Assembly: GCF_009669325.1 (NCBI RefSeq)
Contig: NZ_SZWE01000002.1
Coordinates: 509,120-573,119, forward strand
Length of the DNA: 64,000 nt
Reading direction: 5' to 3'
DNA from: Roseovarius bejariae
GTDB lineage: Bacteria; Pseudomonadota; Alphaproteobacteria; Rhodobacterales; Rhodobacteraceae
Shown here one piece after another: positions 30,024 to 42,323 of this stretch. A program made the translations under genes and the position numbers. A model generated the notes under the pieces. It saw only the letters and a list, made by a program, of their open reading frames with translations, made no database searches and was not told the origin of the DNA. Position 1 is the stretch's first letter; each line of letters begins with the position of its first letter.

Positions 30024-31145
30024 ATGTCGGACAACCGGCGCCTTTCATCAGTAATTGCTGCTTTTTCTGTTCTCATGGTCGTGGCCGGTTGTAGCCTGCC
30101 AAGAGGCGCTGCCATCCAGTCGGAAGTGCTGAGTGAACAAAACGCTGAGACTCCGAGTTTTCAGGTCGTTCCTGTAACACGGAACATGACCCCTGTTTTG
30201 GAGGACTGGCCGTCAACCGGGTGGCAGGGGCATTATCATTGGTTCGGTCGTGATCGCGGGCCTGATTCGAATGTGATCCAAGTTGGTGATGTCCTGAACA
30301 TCGTGGTCTGGGAATCGCAGGACAATTCCCTTCTTTCTGCGCCGGGGTCCAACATGGTTGAAATGCCTGCACAGGAGGTTTCAGCCAGCGGCAAGGTGTT
30401 CCTGCCTTATGTGGGGGATCTGAGGCTTAAAGGGCTGACATCGGACGCTGCGCGCCAGCGTATTCAAAACAGTTTTGAGGAGATCGCCCCCTCGGCTCAG
30501 GTGCAGGTGTCCGTCGTCGAGGGGCGCAATAACTCGATTGATTTGGTCGGCGGTGTTGCCGCCCCGGGCAGTTACCCGCTTGAAAGCCGGAACACCAAGA
30601 TTCTAAGCGCGATTGCCAAGGGAGGCGGGGTTAAAAGCGGACTGCGCAATCCCCTTTTGCGGTTGCAAAGGAGGGGCAAGACCTATGAAACGCCGGTGGC
30701 CGATCTCCTTGAGGATGCCAGACGAAACGTGCGCCTGCGCGGGGGCGACCAGATTGCCGTCGTCGAGGACGAACGCAGTTTCAACGTTCTGGGGGCCGCG
30801 GGCAGTCAACAGATGCTCTATTTTGAAAAAGAGAATATGAGTGCCATGGAGGCGCTTTCGGCGATGGGCGGGCTTGAAGCGTCGCGGGCCAATCCCAAAG
30901 GGGTGCTTGTTCTTCGGGAATACGAACCCGACGACCTGAAGCCGGGACCCTCGGGACCAGACATGCAGCAGGTGGTCTTCACCATTGATTTGACCACCGC
31001 CGACGGTCTGTTTGCTGCGCGGCAGTTCCAGATCAATCCTGGTGACACGCTCTTGGCAACAGAATCGCCGGTGAACGCGGCGCGGACCATTATCGGGCTG
31101 TTTGGTACGGTGATCGGCGTGACAGGAACCGTGAATAACCTTTGA
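30024..31145 (+). CDS. Polysaccharide export outer-membrane lipoprotein, Wza/KpsD-like
   Basis: A 373-residue lipoprotein starting at ATG 30024 (MSDNRRLSSVIAAF). The signal peptide ends in a lipobox VVAGC with Cys23. The Poly_export domain follows (QVGDVLNIVVWESQDNS, then ASGKVFLPYVGDLRLKGLTSDAARQRI), and SLBB-type repeats come after (IDLVGGVAAPGSYPLESRNTKILSAIAKGGG; FNVLGAAGSQQMLYFEKENMSAMEALSAMGG). It would form the outer-membrane exit channel for a capsular or exopolysaccharide. No polymerase or ABC/Wzc partner is in the window. A terminator follows. Confidence 0.9.
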   Translation: MSDNRRLSSVIAAFSVLMVVAGCSLPRGAAIQSEVLSEQNAETPSFQVVPVTRNMTPVLEDWPSTGWQGHYHWFGRDRGPDSNVIQVGDVLNIVVWESQDNSLLSAPGSNMVEMPAQEVSASGKVFLPYVGDLRLKGLTSDAARQRIQNSFEEIAPSAQVQVSVVEGRNNSIDLVGGVAAPGSYPLESRNTKILSAIAKGGGVKSGLRNPLLRLQRRGKTYETPVADLLEDARRNVRLRGGDQIAVVEDERSFNVLGAAGSQQMLYFEKENMSAMEALSAMGGLEASRANPKGVLVLREYEPDDLKPGPSGPDMQQVVFTIDLTTADGLFAARQFQINPGDTLLATESPVNAARTIIGLFGTVIGVTGTVNNL

Positions 31146-31170
31146 TCGGATCGGCGTTACCGTCGGAGAC

Positions 31171-31204
31171 ACGCCCCCGTGCTGCATCGCATGGGGGCGT
31201 TTTT
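31171..31204 (+). terminator. Terminator of the polysaccharide export gene
   Basis: ACGCCCCC (31171-31178) pairs with GGGGGCGT (31193-31200) across a 14-base loop and is followed by TTTT. Confidence 0.8.
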
Positions 31205-31232
31205 CTGGAGAACAAGACCGAACCACGTTGAT

Positions 31233-31274
31233 GATAAAAAGTGCCCTGGACTCCTTGGGAATCGAGGGCACTTT
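31233..31274 (-). terminator. Terminator of gyrA
   Basis: AAAGTGCCCT (31238-31247) and AGGGCACTTT (31265-31274) form a 10-bp stem with a 17-base loop. On the - strand it runs into TTTTTATC, so it terminates gyrA, 28 bp beyond the gyrA stop. Confidence 0.87.
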
Positions 31275-31301
31275 GGGTCACATGCCGGATTTTACCGAAG
31301 A

Positions 31302-34058
<2,757 letters not shown>

Positions 34059-34103
34059 CTTGCTGCCCGTCCTGTTTTTGAGGGTCTATATCTTGTTGTC
34101 ACA

Positions 34104-34133
34104 GGTATACCAGAGGCCGGATATGGGGTGCAA
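34104..34133 (-). promoter_or_regulatory. Candidate sigma-70 promoter of gyrA
   Basis: On the - strand, TTGCAC (34128-34133) is followed after 18 bp by TATACC (34104-34109), 46 bp before the gyrA start. The same two hexamers, 17 bp apart, precede the tRNA-Arg gene. Confidence 0.5.
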
Positions 34134-34264
34134 TCCCTGAGGGCATCTGGCCATGGCAGCCGCGGGGGATGCCTGCTAACACACTGTTTTTATTGAAAAG
34201 TAATTTCATTCGGGCATCATGGAAGGGCCTTGCGCCAATAAGACGACCAAAAACAGGAGCAGAC

Positions 34265-34537
34265 ATGATGGAAATGACCGAAACCGAAATGATGCTGAAG
34301 GGCTATGGCCTGACCACCGCCGAGTTCTTCTATCACATGCCCGATTACGTTCATGTGCTGAATACTTTCGTGTGGCAGGACTACGATATCGCGCCGGACC
34401 ATCCACGATTGTTCAAGTTCATCGAGTTCTGGCAGGACAAGATCGAGGGGCCGCTGCATTCGGTCAAATTCAGCCACCGCAAGATGATTTCGCCGGGCGA
34501 GTGGCGCAATGTGGTGGGAGAATTCAGCCTGCATTGA
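34265..34537 (+). CDS. usg: Usg family protein
   Basis: A 90-residue protein starting at ATG 34265 behind AGGAGCAGAC. The core LKGYGLTTAEFFYHMPDYVHVLNTFVWQDYDIAPDHPRL is the signature of the small Usg family of alphaproteobacteria, first noticed beside trp genes in Azospirillum. No biochemical function is established. It stands alone here, divergent from gyrA, with the double-hairpin repeat starting 16 bp after its stop. Confidence 0.85.
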   Translation: MMEMTETEMMLKGYGLTTAEFFYHMPDYVHVLNTFVWQDYDIAPDHPRLFKFIEFWQDKIEGPLHSVKFSHRKMISPGEWRNVVGEFSLH

Positions 34538-34552
34538 TCGTGGCCGTCGAGG

Positions 34553-34656
34553 GATTGCGCCGCCTTCGGCGTCGCCGGGGTGGGGGGCGTTGCCCCCCGC
34601 GTTAAAAAATCAGGGATTTTGAACGCTCCCCCCAGGATATTTTTAAAAAGAAGAAG
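34553..34656 (+). repeat. Double-hairpin intergenic repeat, copy B (behind usg)
   Basis: A 104-bp element that begins GATTGCGCCGCCTTCGGCG. It then has a GGGGGGCGTTGCCCCCC hairpin, an AT-rich pair around AAAATCAGGGATTTT, CTCCCCCCAGGATATTTTT and ends AAAGAAGAAG. It aligns end to end with copy C at 42804-42907, which has the same length, and in part with copy A. Confidence 0.88.
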
Positions 34657-34685
34657 TCCGGTGCCGTTTGTTTGTCGGGCACCGG
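34643..34685 (-). terminator. Terminator of the SYLF-domain gene
   Basis: CCGGTGCC (34658-34665) and GGCACCGG (34678-34685) form an 8-bp stem. On the - strand it leads into ACTTCTTCTTTTT, which is the complement of the tail of repeat copy B, so the repeat supplies the pyrimidine tract. Confidence 0.72.
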
Positions 34686-34693
34686 GGGATGGA

Positions 34694-35254
34694 TCAGGGA
34701 ATGATGCGCGTGTATTTCATGCCTTCAAGCGAGACACCGGCCAGCGCACCGGCCTGACCGAAGATAACGGCCACAACGGGCGCGGTGGAGGTTGTTGTCT
34801 CGGCTCGCAGGTTTTCGCCCTTGTCCTTGAAGACATACTCGATATCCGCGCCAGCGGCCCATCCCGAAGAGCGACGGAAGCCTTCCAATGCGTCCTGTGT
34901 CATGAAGAACAAGACATGCGCAAATTGCTGTGCGCCAATTTGCAGGCCGACACTGCCCTTGGTGGCAGAGTAGTAATCGACGGTCACGTTGTTGATGCGA
35001 AGCGCACCACGGCCATAGCCGCCGCCGACGATGAGGCCGCCTTCGGTCACCAGCGGCATGACCAGCATACCGGTGGATTTCGCCGCGAGATCGCGGGTGT
35101 TGGGGTAGTTGGTGTAGAGATAGTTCAGCGTGGTATCGACGCGGGCGTCGATTTTCTCGGGGCCGCGACTGCCGACGCCGTTGCCGCACGCGGCGAGGGC
35201 GGAGGTACTGGCGAGCGCGCCGAGGGTGAATGCGCGACGGGAAAAGCTGTTCAT
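34694..35254 (-). CDS. SYLF/YSC84-type lipid-binding domain lipoprotein
   Basis: A 186-residue protein starting at ATG 35254 (MNSFSRRAFTLGALAST). The signal sequence includes a twin-arginine-like SRRAFTLG and a lipobox LAAC near residue 22. The mature part is a SYLF domain: TKSTGMLVMPLVTEGGLIVGGGYGRGALR-type glycine-rich strands, YYSATKGSVGLQIGAQQFAHVLFFMTQDAL and a C-terminal GVSLEGMKYTRI. Homologues bind lipids and are envelope-associated; the physiological role in bacteria is unclear. It is a single-gene unit with its own terminator. Confidence 0.83.
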   Translation of the reverse strand: MNSFSRRAFTLGALASTSALAACGNGVGSRGPEKIDARVDTTLNYLYTNYPNTRDLAAKSTGMLVMPLVTEGGLIVGGGYGRGALRINNVTVDYYSATKGSVGLQIGAQQFAHVLFFMTQDALEGFRRSSGWAAGADIEYVFKDKGENLRAETTTSTAPVVAVIFGQAGALAGVSLEGMKYTRIIP

Positions 35255-35381
35255 GGTTTTGCCTGTTCGTTGCCTGACTTGAAGGGGCCGGTCTTGTGAA
35301 TTGCCGGTCTGGTTCCAGTATAACAGGCAAAGCGGAGCTGTCACGCTCGTTATCGAGCGGTGGCAAGGGTTTGCGCAGGGA

Positions 35382-36413
<1,032 letters not shown>

Positions 36414-36474
36414 TCAGTGGCATGGATTTTCCCTCATCTCAAGGGTAGGAATTGCCGCGCGTCGGGGTTAAGAG

Positions 36475-37040
36475 ATGCGAAATTCTTATTTTGAAGGTCT
36501 TCAAGCAGTGGACTGGTACGAAACGGTTTTTGAACTGATTGACATGCGGAGTTTCAGCAACCTTTGGTTCTGGATCGCGCTTGCGGTGCTGTGGTCGTCG
36601 GTCAGTCATTGGGTTCTTGGCGTCCCGTGGGACATGGTATTGAGGGCGCGCAAGAAGACCGCCCGCGAAGAGGCCGTGCAGGACCTTGAGGACATGGTAC
36701 GGATCAACACGAACCGCATCCTTTATATCGTTGGTGAAACGGGCCTTCTGATGGCGGGGTTCGTCTGTTTCATCCTCACTGTGCTTTTCATGCTGGGCTT
36801 CCTGTATGGCCTGAGTTTTCCCAGGCGCTGTTCCTGCTTGGGCTTCCGATGAGCATTGTCTGGCTACTGTCTGTAAGAGCGGCGCGGACGATCCGTGAGA
36901 AGAGTGTTCAGGGTCAGGACCTTTACAAGAGGCTGTACAGGCACCGATTGGTGACACAGGTCATTGGCATGATCTCGATCTTTGTCACCGCGATGTGGGG
37001 GATGTTGCAAAACCTCCAGGTCGGTGTTCTGGGCGGGTGA
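36475..37040 (+). pseudogene. 'Component of SufBCD complex'-type membrane protein, interrupted by a one-base frameshift
   Basis: Frame one (from ATG 36475, or more likely GTG 36508 giving the start DWYETVFELIDMRSFSNLWFW behind GAAGG) ends at a TGA at 36850. The reading continues in the next frame as QALFLLGLPMSIVWLLSVRAART to 37040. A single missing base near 36819-36824 (AGTTTTCCCAGG; one extra base before CCC) would rejoin a protein of about 177-188 residues with two N-terminal and two further hydrophobic segments, the normal form of this Rhodobacterales family that sits next to mfd. The name is a database convention; no function is proven. Either a true pseudogene or a sequence error. Confidence 0.72.
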
Positions 37041-37085
37041 TCCAGTGGTTGCACCGACCGGGGCGCGGCGCTACTTGGCATCGAC

Positions 37086-40000
37086 ATGAGCAGATCTGAA
37101 CATATCACGGTAGGTGGTGCGCCCGAGGGCTTCGATGCGCGCTTGATCCTCGAGGAGGTCGCGCGCAAGGGTGGGCCCGTGGTGCATGTGGCCCGAGACG
37201 ACAAGCGCGCCGAGGCCATGGCGGGGGCGCTGCGGTTCTTTGCGCCGGATATGCCGGTGATGCGCTTTCCGGGGTGGGATTGCCTGCCTTATGACCGGAT
37301 GTCGCCCAATGCCGATATTTCGGCCGCGCGTATGGCGACACTGGCGGGCCTCGTGCATGGCATGCCCGAACGCTTCGTGTTGCTGACGACACTCAATGCG
37401 GCGACACAGCGGGTTCCGGCGCGCGATGTCCTGCGTGAAGCCGCCTTTAGCGCGCGGGTGGATTACCAGATCGACGAAGACGCGTTGAAGGCCTTTCTGG
37501 TGCGAATGGGGTTTTCTCAGGCGCCTACGGTGATGGAGCCGGGCGATTACGCCGTGCGAGGCGGGATCATCGATATCTACCCGCCCGGAGAGTCCGGCCC
37601 GGTGCGGCTGGATTTGTTTGGCGATGTGTTGGACGGCATTCGGCGGTTTGATCCGGCCACGCAGCGGACGACCGAGAAGCTGGACCAGATCGAGCTTGCC
37701 CCGGTGAGCGAGGTGATCCTGGACGAGGCCTCCATTACGCGGTTCCGGCAGAATTACCGCATCGCCTTTGGCGCGGCGGGCACCGACGATCCTTTGTATG
37801 AGGCGGTGAGCGCGGGGCGCAAACATGCGGGGATCGAGCACTGGTTGCCATTTTTCCATGAGCGTCTGGAAACGCTGTTTGATTATCTGCCGCAGGCCAC
37901 GATCACGCTTGACGATCAGGTTGAGGCAGCGCGCGCCGCGCGGTGGGACAGCGTGGTGGACCAATATGAGGCACGTGACCATGCGCTTAAACAGAAAAAC
38001 CGCGAGGATACGGTTTACAAGCCGGTTTCACCCGAGTTGTTGTATCTGGATGAGGCGGCATGGGACGGGGCCGTTGCGGGCCGCCGGGCGATGCAATTCG
38101 CCCCCTTGCCGCAGGCGACGGGGCCGGGGGTGATTGATGCCGGTGGGCGCATCGGGCGGAATTTTGCGCCCGAGCGCCAAAGCGAATCCTTGAGCCTTTT
38201 TGGGGCCTTGAAAGATCATATTCAGGCTAAGCTGGGCGACGGACCAGTGTTGTTGGCCAGCTATTCCGAAGGCGCGCGCGAGCGGCTGGAAGGCTTGTTG
38301 GAAGATGAGGGTCTACAGGGCGCAGTGAGTGTGACCAATGCCATGCGCATCGGTAAGCGGGGGCTGCATTTGGCGGTCTGGCCCTTGGAACATGGGTTCG
38401 AGGCCCCTGACCTGACGGTGATCGCAGAGCAGGACGTTTTGGGGGATCGTCTGATCCGCGCGCCCAAGAAACGCCGCCGGGCCGAGAACTTCCTGACCGA
38501 GGCCCAAAGCCTGACCCCCGGTGATCTGGTGGTTCATGTCGATCACGGGATCGGGCGTTACAAGGGCCTTGAGGTGGTCACGGCGGCAGGCGCGGCGCAT
38601 GAGTGCCTGTTGCTGGAATATGCCGAGAACTCAAAGCTTTACCTGCCGGTCGAGAATATCGAACTGCTGAGCAAATACGGCCATGACGAAGGGCTGTTGG
38701 ATCGTCTGGGCGGCGGCGCGTGGCAGGCCAAGAAAGCCAAGCTCAAGGAACGTATCCGCGAGATGGCCGACAGGCTGATCCGGATCGCGGCCGAGCGCGA
38801 GTTGCGCAAGGCGCCTGTGCTGGAGCCTGAACATCACGCATGGGAGGCGTTCTCGGCCCGTTTCCCCTACACCGAAACCGATGACCAGTTGCGCGCCATC
38901 GAAGATGTCATGGAAGACATGGAGGCAGGGCGCCCCATGGATCGCCTGATTTGCGGCGACGTGGGCTTTGGCAAGACCGAGGTGGCGATGCGCGCGGCCT
39001 TTGTCGCGGCCATGTCGGGGGTGCAGGTGGCCGTGATCGCCCCCACGACCCTTCTGGCGCGGCAGCATTACCAGAGCTTTGCCGAACGGTTCCGGGGGTT
39101 CCCGGTGACGGTGCGTCCATTGTCGCGCTTCGTCAGTCAGAAAGAGGCCAACCTGACACGCGAGGGGCTGGCCAAGGGGACGGTGGATATCGTCGTCGGC
39201 ACCCATGCATTGTTGGCCAAGAACATAAGGTTCAAGAACCTTGGCCTTCTGGTGATCGACGAGGAACAGCGCTTTGGCGTGACGCATAAAGAGCGGCTCA
39301 AGCAGTTGCGCTCGGATATCCACGTGCTGACCCTGACGGCGACGCCGATTCCGCGTACCCTGCAACTTAGCCTGTCGGGCGTGCGCGATTTGTCTATCAT
39401 CGGCACGCCGCCGGTGGACCGCCTGTCGATCCGCACCTATGTCAGCCCGTTTGACGCGGTGACGATCCGCGAGGCGCTCTTGCGGGAGCATTACAGGGGC
39501 GGGCAGAGTTTCTATGTCGTGCCGCGGATCGAGGACCTGCGTGAGATCGAAGATTTCCTGCAAAATCAAGTGCCCGAGGTCAGCTATGTCGTAGCCCACG
39601 GGCAGATGGCGGCCGGCGAGTTGGACGACCGCATGAACGCCTTCTATGATGGCAAATACGATGTGCTGGTCGCCACGACGATTGTCGAATCCGGCCTCGA
39701 TATTCCCACGGCGAACACCATGGTCGTGCATCGCGCGGATATGTTCGGTCTGGGGCAGCTTTACCAGATACGGGGGCGGGTTGGGCGTTCGAAAACAAGG
39801 GCTTATGCCTATCTGACCACCAAGCCGCGCGCCCGCCTGACTCCGGCGGCCGAGAAGCGCCTGCGGGTTCTTGGCTCGCTCGACACGCTGGGGGCGGGCT
39901 TTACGCTGGCGTCGCAGGATCTCGACATTCGTGGCGCGGGGAATTTGCTTGGCGAAGAGCAATCGGGCCAGATGCGCGACGTGGGTTACGAACTTTACCA

Positions 40001-40547
40001 GTCGATGCTGGAAGAGGCGATTGCCAAGATCAAGGCGGGGGAACTGGAAGGCCTGACCGAGGGCGATGAACAATGGGCGCCGCAGATCAACCTTGGCGTG
40101 CCCGTGCTGATCCCCGAGGATTACGTGCCGGACCTTGATGTGCGGCTAGGATTGTATCGTAGACTCAGTGGGTTACACAGCAAAGTTGAACTGGAAGGCT
40201 TTGCCGCCGAACTGATCGACCGCTTTGGCAAGCTGCCCAAGGAAGTGAATACCCTGATGCTGGTCGTGCGGATCAAGGCGATGTGCAAGAAGGCAGGCAT
40301 TGCGAAACTGGACGGCGGGCCGAAGGGCGCGGTCATCCAGTTCCATAACGACAAGTTTGCCTCGCCCCAGGGCCTGGTGGAATTTATCAAGGATCAGAAC
40401 GGGTTAGCCAAGGTCAAGGACAACAAGATCGTGGTGCGGCGCGACTGGCGCAAGGACAGTGACAAGATCAAGGGGGCCTTTGCGATTGCCCGTGATCTGG
40501 CGGAAAAGGTCGTGGCCGAGAAGAAGAGGGCGAAGGGTAATGCTTGA
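37086..40547 (+). CDS. mfd: Transcription-repair coupling factor Mfd
   Basis: A 1153-residue DNA translocase that removes RNA polymerase stalled at lesions and recruits UvrA. From N to C: UvrB-like domains (residues 1-340, FAPDMPVMRFPGWDCLPYDR), the RNA-polymerase interaction domain (GDLVVHVDHGIGRYKGLEVV, about 480), the RecG-like helicase with Walker A CGDVGFGKTEVAMR and DEEQRFGVTHKER, the TRG motif region (QIRGRVGRSKTRAYAYL) and the C-terminal D7 domain. The length is normal. The ATG is 46 bp after the broken membrane-protein gene. It overlaps the acetyltransferase start by 8 bp. Confidence 0.97.
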   Translation: MSRSEHITVGGAPEGFDARLILEEVARKGGPVVHVARDDKRAEAMAGALRFFAPDMPVMRFPGWDCLPYDRMSPNADISAARMATLAGLVHGMPERFVLLTTLNAATQRVPARDVLREAAFSARVDYQIDEDALKAFLVRMGFSQAPTVMEPGDYAVRGGIIDIYPPGESGPVRLDLFGDVLDGIRRFDPATQRTTEKLDQIELAPVSEVILDEASITRFRQNYRIAFGAAGTDDPLYEAVSAGRKHAGIEHWLPFFHERLETLFDYLPQATITLDDQVEAARAARWDSVVDQYEARDHALKQKNREDTVYKPVSPELLYLDEAAWDGAVAGRRAMQFAPLPQATGPGVIDAGGRIGRNFAPERQSESLSLFGALKDHIQAKLGDGPVLLASYSEGARERLEGLLEDEGLQGAVSVTNAMRIGKRGLHLAVWPLEHGFEAPDLTVIAEQDVLGDRLIRAPKKRRRAENFLTEAQSLTPGDLVVHVDHGIGRYKGLEVVTAAGAAHECLLLEYAENSKLYLPVENIELLSKYGHDEGLLDRLGGGAWQAKKAKLKERIREMADRLIRIAAERELRKAPVLEPEHHAWEAFSARFPYTETDDQLRAIEDVMEDMEAGRPMDRLICGDVGFGKTEVAMRAAFVAAMSGVQVAVIAPTTLLARQHYQSFAERFRGFPVTVRPLSRFVSQKEANLTREGLAKGTVDIVVGTHALLAKNIRFKNLGLLVIDEEQRFGVTHKERLKQLRSDIHVLTLTATPIPRTLQLSLSGVRDLSIIGTPPVDRLSIRTYVSPFDAVTIREALLREHYRGGQSFYVVPRIEDLREIEDFLQNQVPEVSYVVAHGQMAAGELDDRMNAFYDGKYDVLVATTIVESGLDIPTANTMVVHRADMFGLGQLYQIRGRVGRSKTRAYAYLTTKPRARLTPAAEKRLRVLGSLDTLGAGFTLASQDLDIRGAGNLLGEEQSGQMRDVGYELYQSMLEEAIAKIKAGELEGLTEGDEQWAPQINLGVPVLIPEDYVPDLDVRLGLYRRLSGLHSKVELEGFAAELIDRFGKLPKEVNTLMLVVRIKAMCKKAGIAKLDGGPKGAVIQFHNDKFASPQGLVEFIKDQNGLAKVKDNKIVVRRDWRKDSDKIKGAFAIARDLAEKVVAEKKRAKGNA

Positions 40548-41130
40548 GGACGGGATGCATGGCGTGCCAGCGGGGCATACGGCCTCGGTGGTGACGCATT
40601 TGGAGATGAAAGCCCTGCCAAATCAAAGGGTTGAGGCGGAGTTGGACCTTGAGTTGATGCCTGTTCCGGCCCCGGATCCGGAGTGGTATCTGGACCTGTT
40701 TCGCAAAGTCGGCGCGCCGTGGCTTTGGTTCGGGCGATTGGTGGTGCAACCTGTTGAATTAAAAGAGCTTTTGTCTGATGCTAGGGTGCATGTCCACGTC
40801 TTGCGGGACAGGGGCGAGGATGTCGGGCTGTTGGAGTTGGACTTCCGGCAGGACGACGAGTGCGAACTGGCCTATTTCGGGTTGACGTCTGGCATGGTCG
40901 GTACGGGGGCCGGCCGGTGGTTGATGAACCGGGCGATTGCCTTGGCATGGGCGCAAAATATCACGCGATTCCATGTGCATACCTGTACTTTGGACCACCC
41001 GGAAGCCTTGGATTTCTACCGACGTAGCGGCTTCACACCCTACAAGCGCGAGATCGAAATCGCACCCGATCCGCGCCTGACGGGGCTTTTGCCGCGCGAT
41101 GCCGCCCCGCATGTGCCACTGATCGCGTAA
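40540..41130 (+). CDS. GNAT family N-acetyltransferase
   Basis: A 196-residue protein starting at ATG 40540 inside the last codons of mfd. The acetyl-CoA-binding region reads AYFGLTSGMVGTGAGRWLMNRAIALAW (Q/RxxGxG/A-like, about residues 108-134), followed by VHTCTLDHPEALDFYRRSGFTPYKRE, the usual GNAT C-terminal block. The N-terminal 70 residues differ from standard RimI-like enzymes. The substrate is unknown. Translation is probably coupled to mfd. A GTACG-rich repeat follows. Confidence 0.82.
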   Translation: MLEDGMHGVPAGHTASVVTHLEMKALPNQRVEAELDLELMPVPAPDPEWYLDLFRKVGAPWLWFGRLVVQPVELKELLSDARVHVHVLRDRGEDVGLLELDFRQDDECELAYFGLTSGMVGTGAGRWLMNRAIALAWAQNITRFHVHTCTLDHPEALDFYRRSGFTPYKREIEIAPDPRLTGLLPRDAAPHVPLIA

Positions 41131-41139
41131 TCACCGGAA

Positions 41140-41189
41140 AGTTTCGTACGAGTCGTACGTTTCGGACGCCAGTTTCGTACGAAACTCGG
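41140..41189. repeat. GTACG-rich palindromic intergenic repeat, copy 2
   Basis: GTTTCGTACGAGTCGTACG is followed by a 16-bp perfect palindrome AGTTTCGTACGAAACT. The block matches copy 1 (2672-2764) over about 45 bp with few differences, and it begins 9 bp after the acetyltransferase stop. Confidence 0.75.
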
Positions 41190-41264
41190 AGAGATGCCGG
41201 CTGACTCTGTACATTCTGGACAGATTATCTTGGTGCGAGGGGTGGCGGAGAGACTCTACAGCCC

Positions 41265-41504
41265 CTAGCCGTCCTGGCCTTCTTTCTTTTCCTTGAACGC
41301 CTTGGCGCGTTCCAGAAGAAGTTTGCGAGCCGAGATGTTGGCGCGACGGACACGCATGGAGGTGAGAAAGGCCTCCTCGGCGGTTTGAGAGGTCGCGCCG
41401 AGGAGTTTGACGATCTCGGAGACGATCTTGTCGTCGCCTGTGGCATCGACGTATTTGATTACGTCGAGGGCCAGTTCGTCGGCCAGATCCTCGGTCACGC
41501 CCAT
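41265..41504 (-). CDS. Small hypothetical protein
   Basis: A 79-residue soluble, helical and highly charged protein (MGVTEDLADELALDVIKYVD to KAFKEKKEGQDG). It is placed 6 bp downstream of the hydrolase gene on the same strand, so it is probably translated with it. GC and codon use match the surroundings, and the reading frame is protein-like. No domain was recognised. It lacks cysteines and membrane segments. Confidence 0.7.
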   Translation of the reverse strand: MGVTEDLADELALDVIKYVDATGDDKIVSEIVKLLGATSQTAEEAFLTSMRVRRANISARKLLLERAKAFKEKKEGQDG

Positions 41505-41510
41505 GGGTGG

Positions 41511-42164
41511 TTACCTCGTGGTTTCGGTCAGGCGGCGTTTGACGTAGCCGGTGACGCTGTCGATCATCGTGTCCATATGCGGCTCTTCGAAGAAGTGACC
41601 GGCGCCTTCGACTTCCTCGTGGCTGATGGTGATGCCCTGCTGTTCCTGCAACTTGGAGACCAGCGCCGTGGTGTCGGCGGGAGGCGCCACGCGATCCGCC
41701 GCGCCGTTGATGATCAGCCCCGAGGAAGGGCAGGGCGCGAGGAAGGAGAAGTCATACATGTTGGCGGGCGGCGAGACCGAGATGAAGCCGGTGATCTCGG
41801 GGCGGCGCATGAGAAGCTGCATGCCGATCCAGGCCCCGAAAGAGAACCCCGCGACCCAGCAATGCTTGGAGTTGTTGTTCATCGACTGAAGGTAGTCGAG
41901 CGCCGAGGCGGCATCCGACAGCTCACCCACGCCTTGATCGTATTCACCCTGACTTCGGCCGACACCGCGGAAATTGAAACGCAGCACGGTGAAGCCCATG
42001 TTGTAAAAGGCATAGTGCAGGTTATAGACGACCTTGTTATTCATCGTGCCGCCGAACTGCGGATGCGGGTGCAGCACGATGGCGATGGGGGCGTCTTTTT
42101 CTCTTTGCGGGTGGTAGCGGCCTTCGAGCCGACCCTCGGGGCCGGGAAAAATTACCTCGGGCAT
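41511..42164 (-). CDS. Alpha/beta hydrolase
   Basis: A 217-residue serine hydrolase-fold protein. ATG 42164 gives MPEVIFPGPEGRLEGRYHP; the open frame to 42284 would run across the iron box and iscR promoter and is rejected. The oxyanion block is HPHPQFGGTMNNKVVY, and the nucleophile elbow is GFSFGAW with the serine between glycines. The acid is in NGAADRVAPP and the catalytic histidine in VEGAGHFFEEP. The arrangement is that of the small YfhR/CocE-like hydrolases. The substrate is unknown. It is divergent from iscR, with a shared control region. Confidence 0.87.
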   Translation of the reverse strand: MPEVIFPGPEGRLEGRYHPQREKDAPIAIVLHPHPQFGGTMNNKVVYNLHYAFYNMGFTVLRFNFRGVGRSQGEYDQGVGELSDAASALDYLQSMNNNSKHCWVAGFSFGAWIGMQLLMRRPEITGFISVSPPANMYDFSFLAPCPSSGLIINGAADRVAPPADTTALVSKLQEQQGITISHEEVEGAGHFFEEPHMDTMIDSVTGYVKRRLTETTR

Positions 42165-42204
42165 GGATTCCCTTGTCCTTCTTGCCAAGGTGCTGGCAAT
42201 ATTC

Positions 42205-42241
42205 TTGACGGAATTGCTCAAGCACCTTAGAAATGTTCTAA
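42205..42241 (+). promoter_or_regulatory. iscR/suf promoter overlapped by an ICE/Irr-type iron box
   Basis: TTGACG (42205-42210), 17 bp, TAGAAA (42228-42233) forms a good -35/-10 pair reading towards iscR. The -10 lies inside the perfect inverted repeat TTAGAA-ATG-TTCTAA (42227-42241), which matches the iron control element bound by Irr in alphaproteobacteria. Binding there would block this promoter. Confidence 0.75.
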
Positions 42242-42323
42242 ATTTGATCGGTGCGGCACGCCCGACCCCCGCCGAGATAAGCATTGCGCGGGGTCAGGTC
42301 AATCTATTCGCGGGGGAAGGGCC

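Noticed and set aside
42165..42284. Longer N-terminus for the alpha/beta hydrolase
   Set aside because: It would be translated from DNA that carries the iron box and iscR promoter, and the extension is not hydrolase-like.
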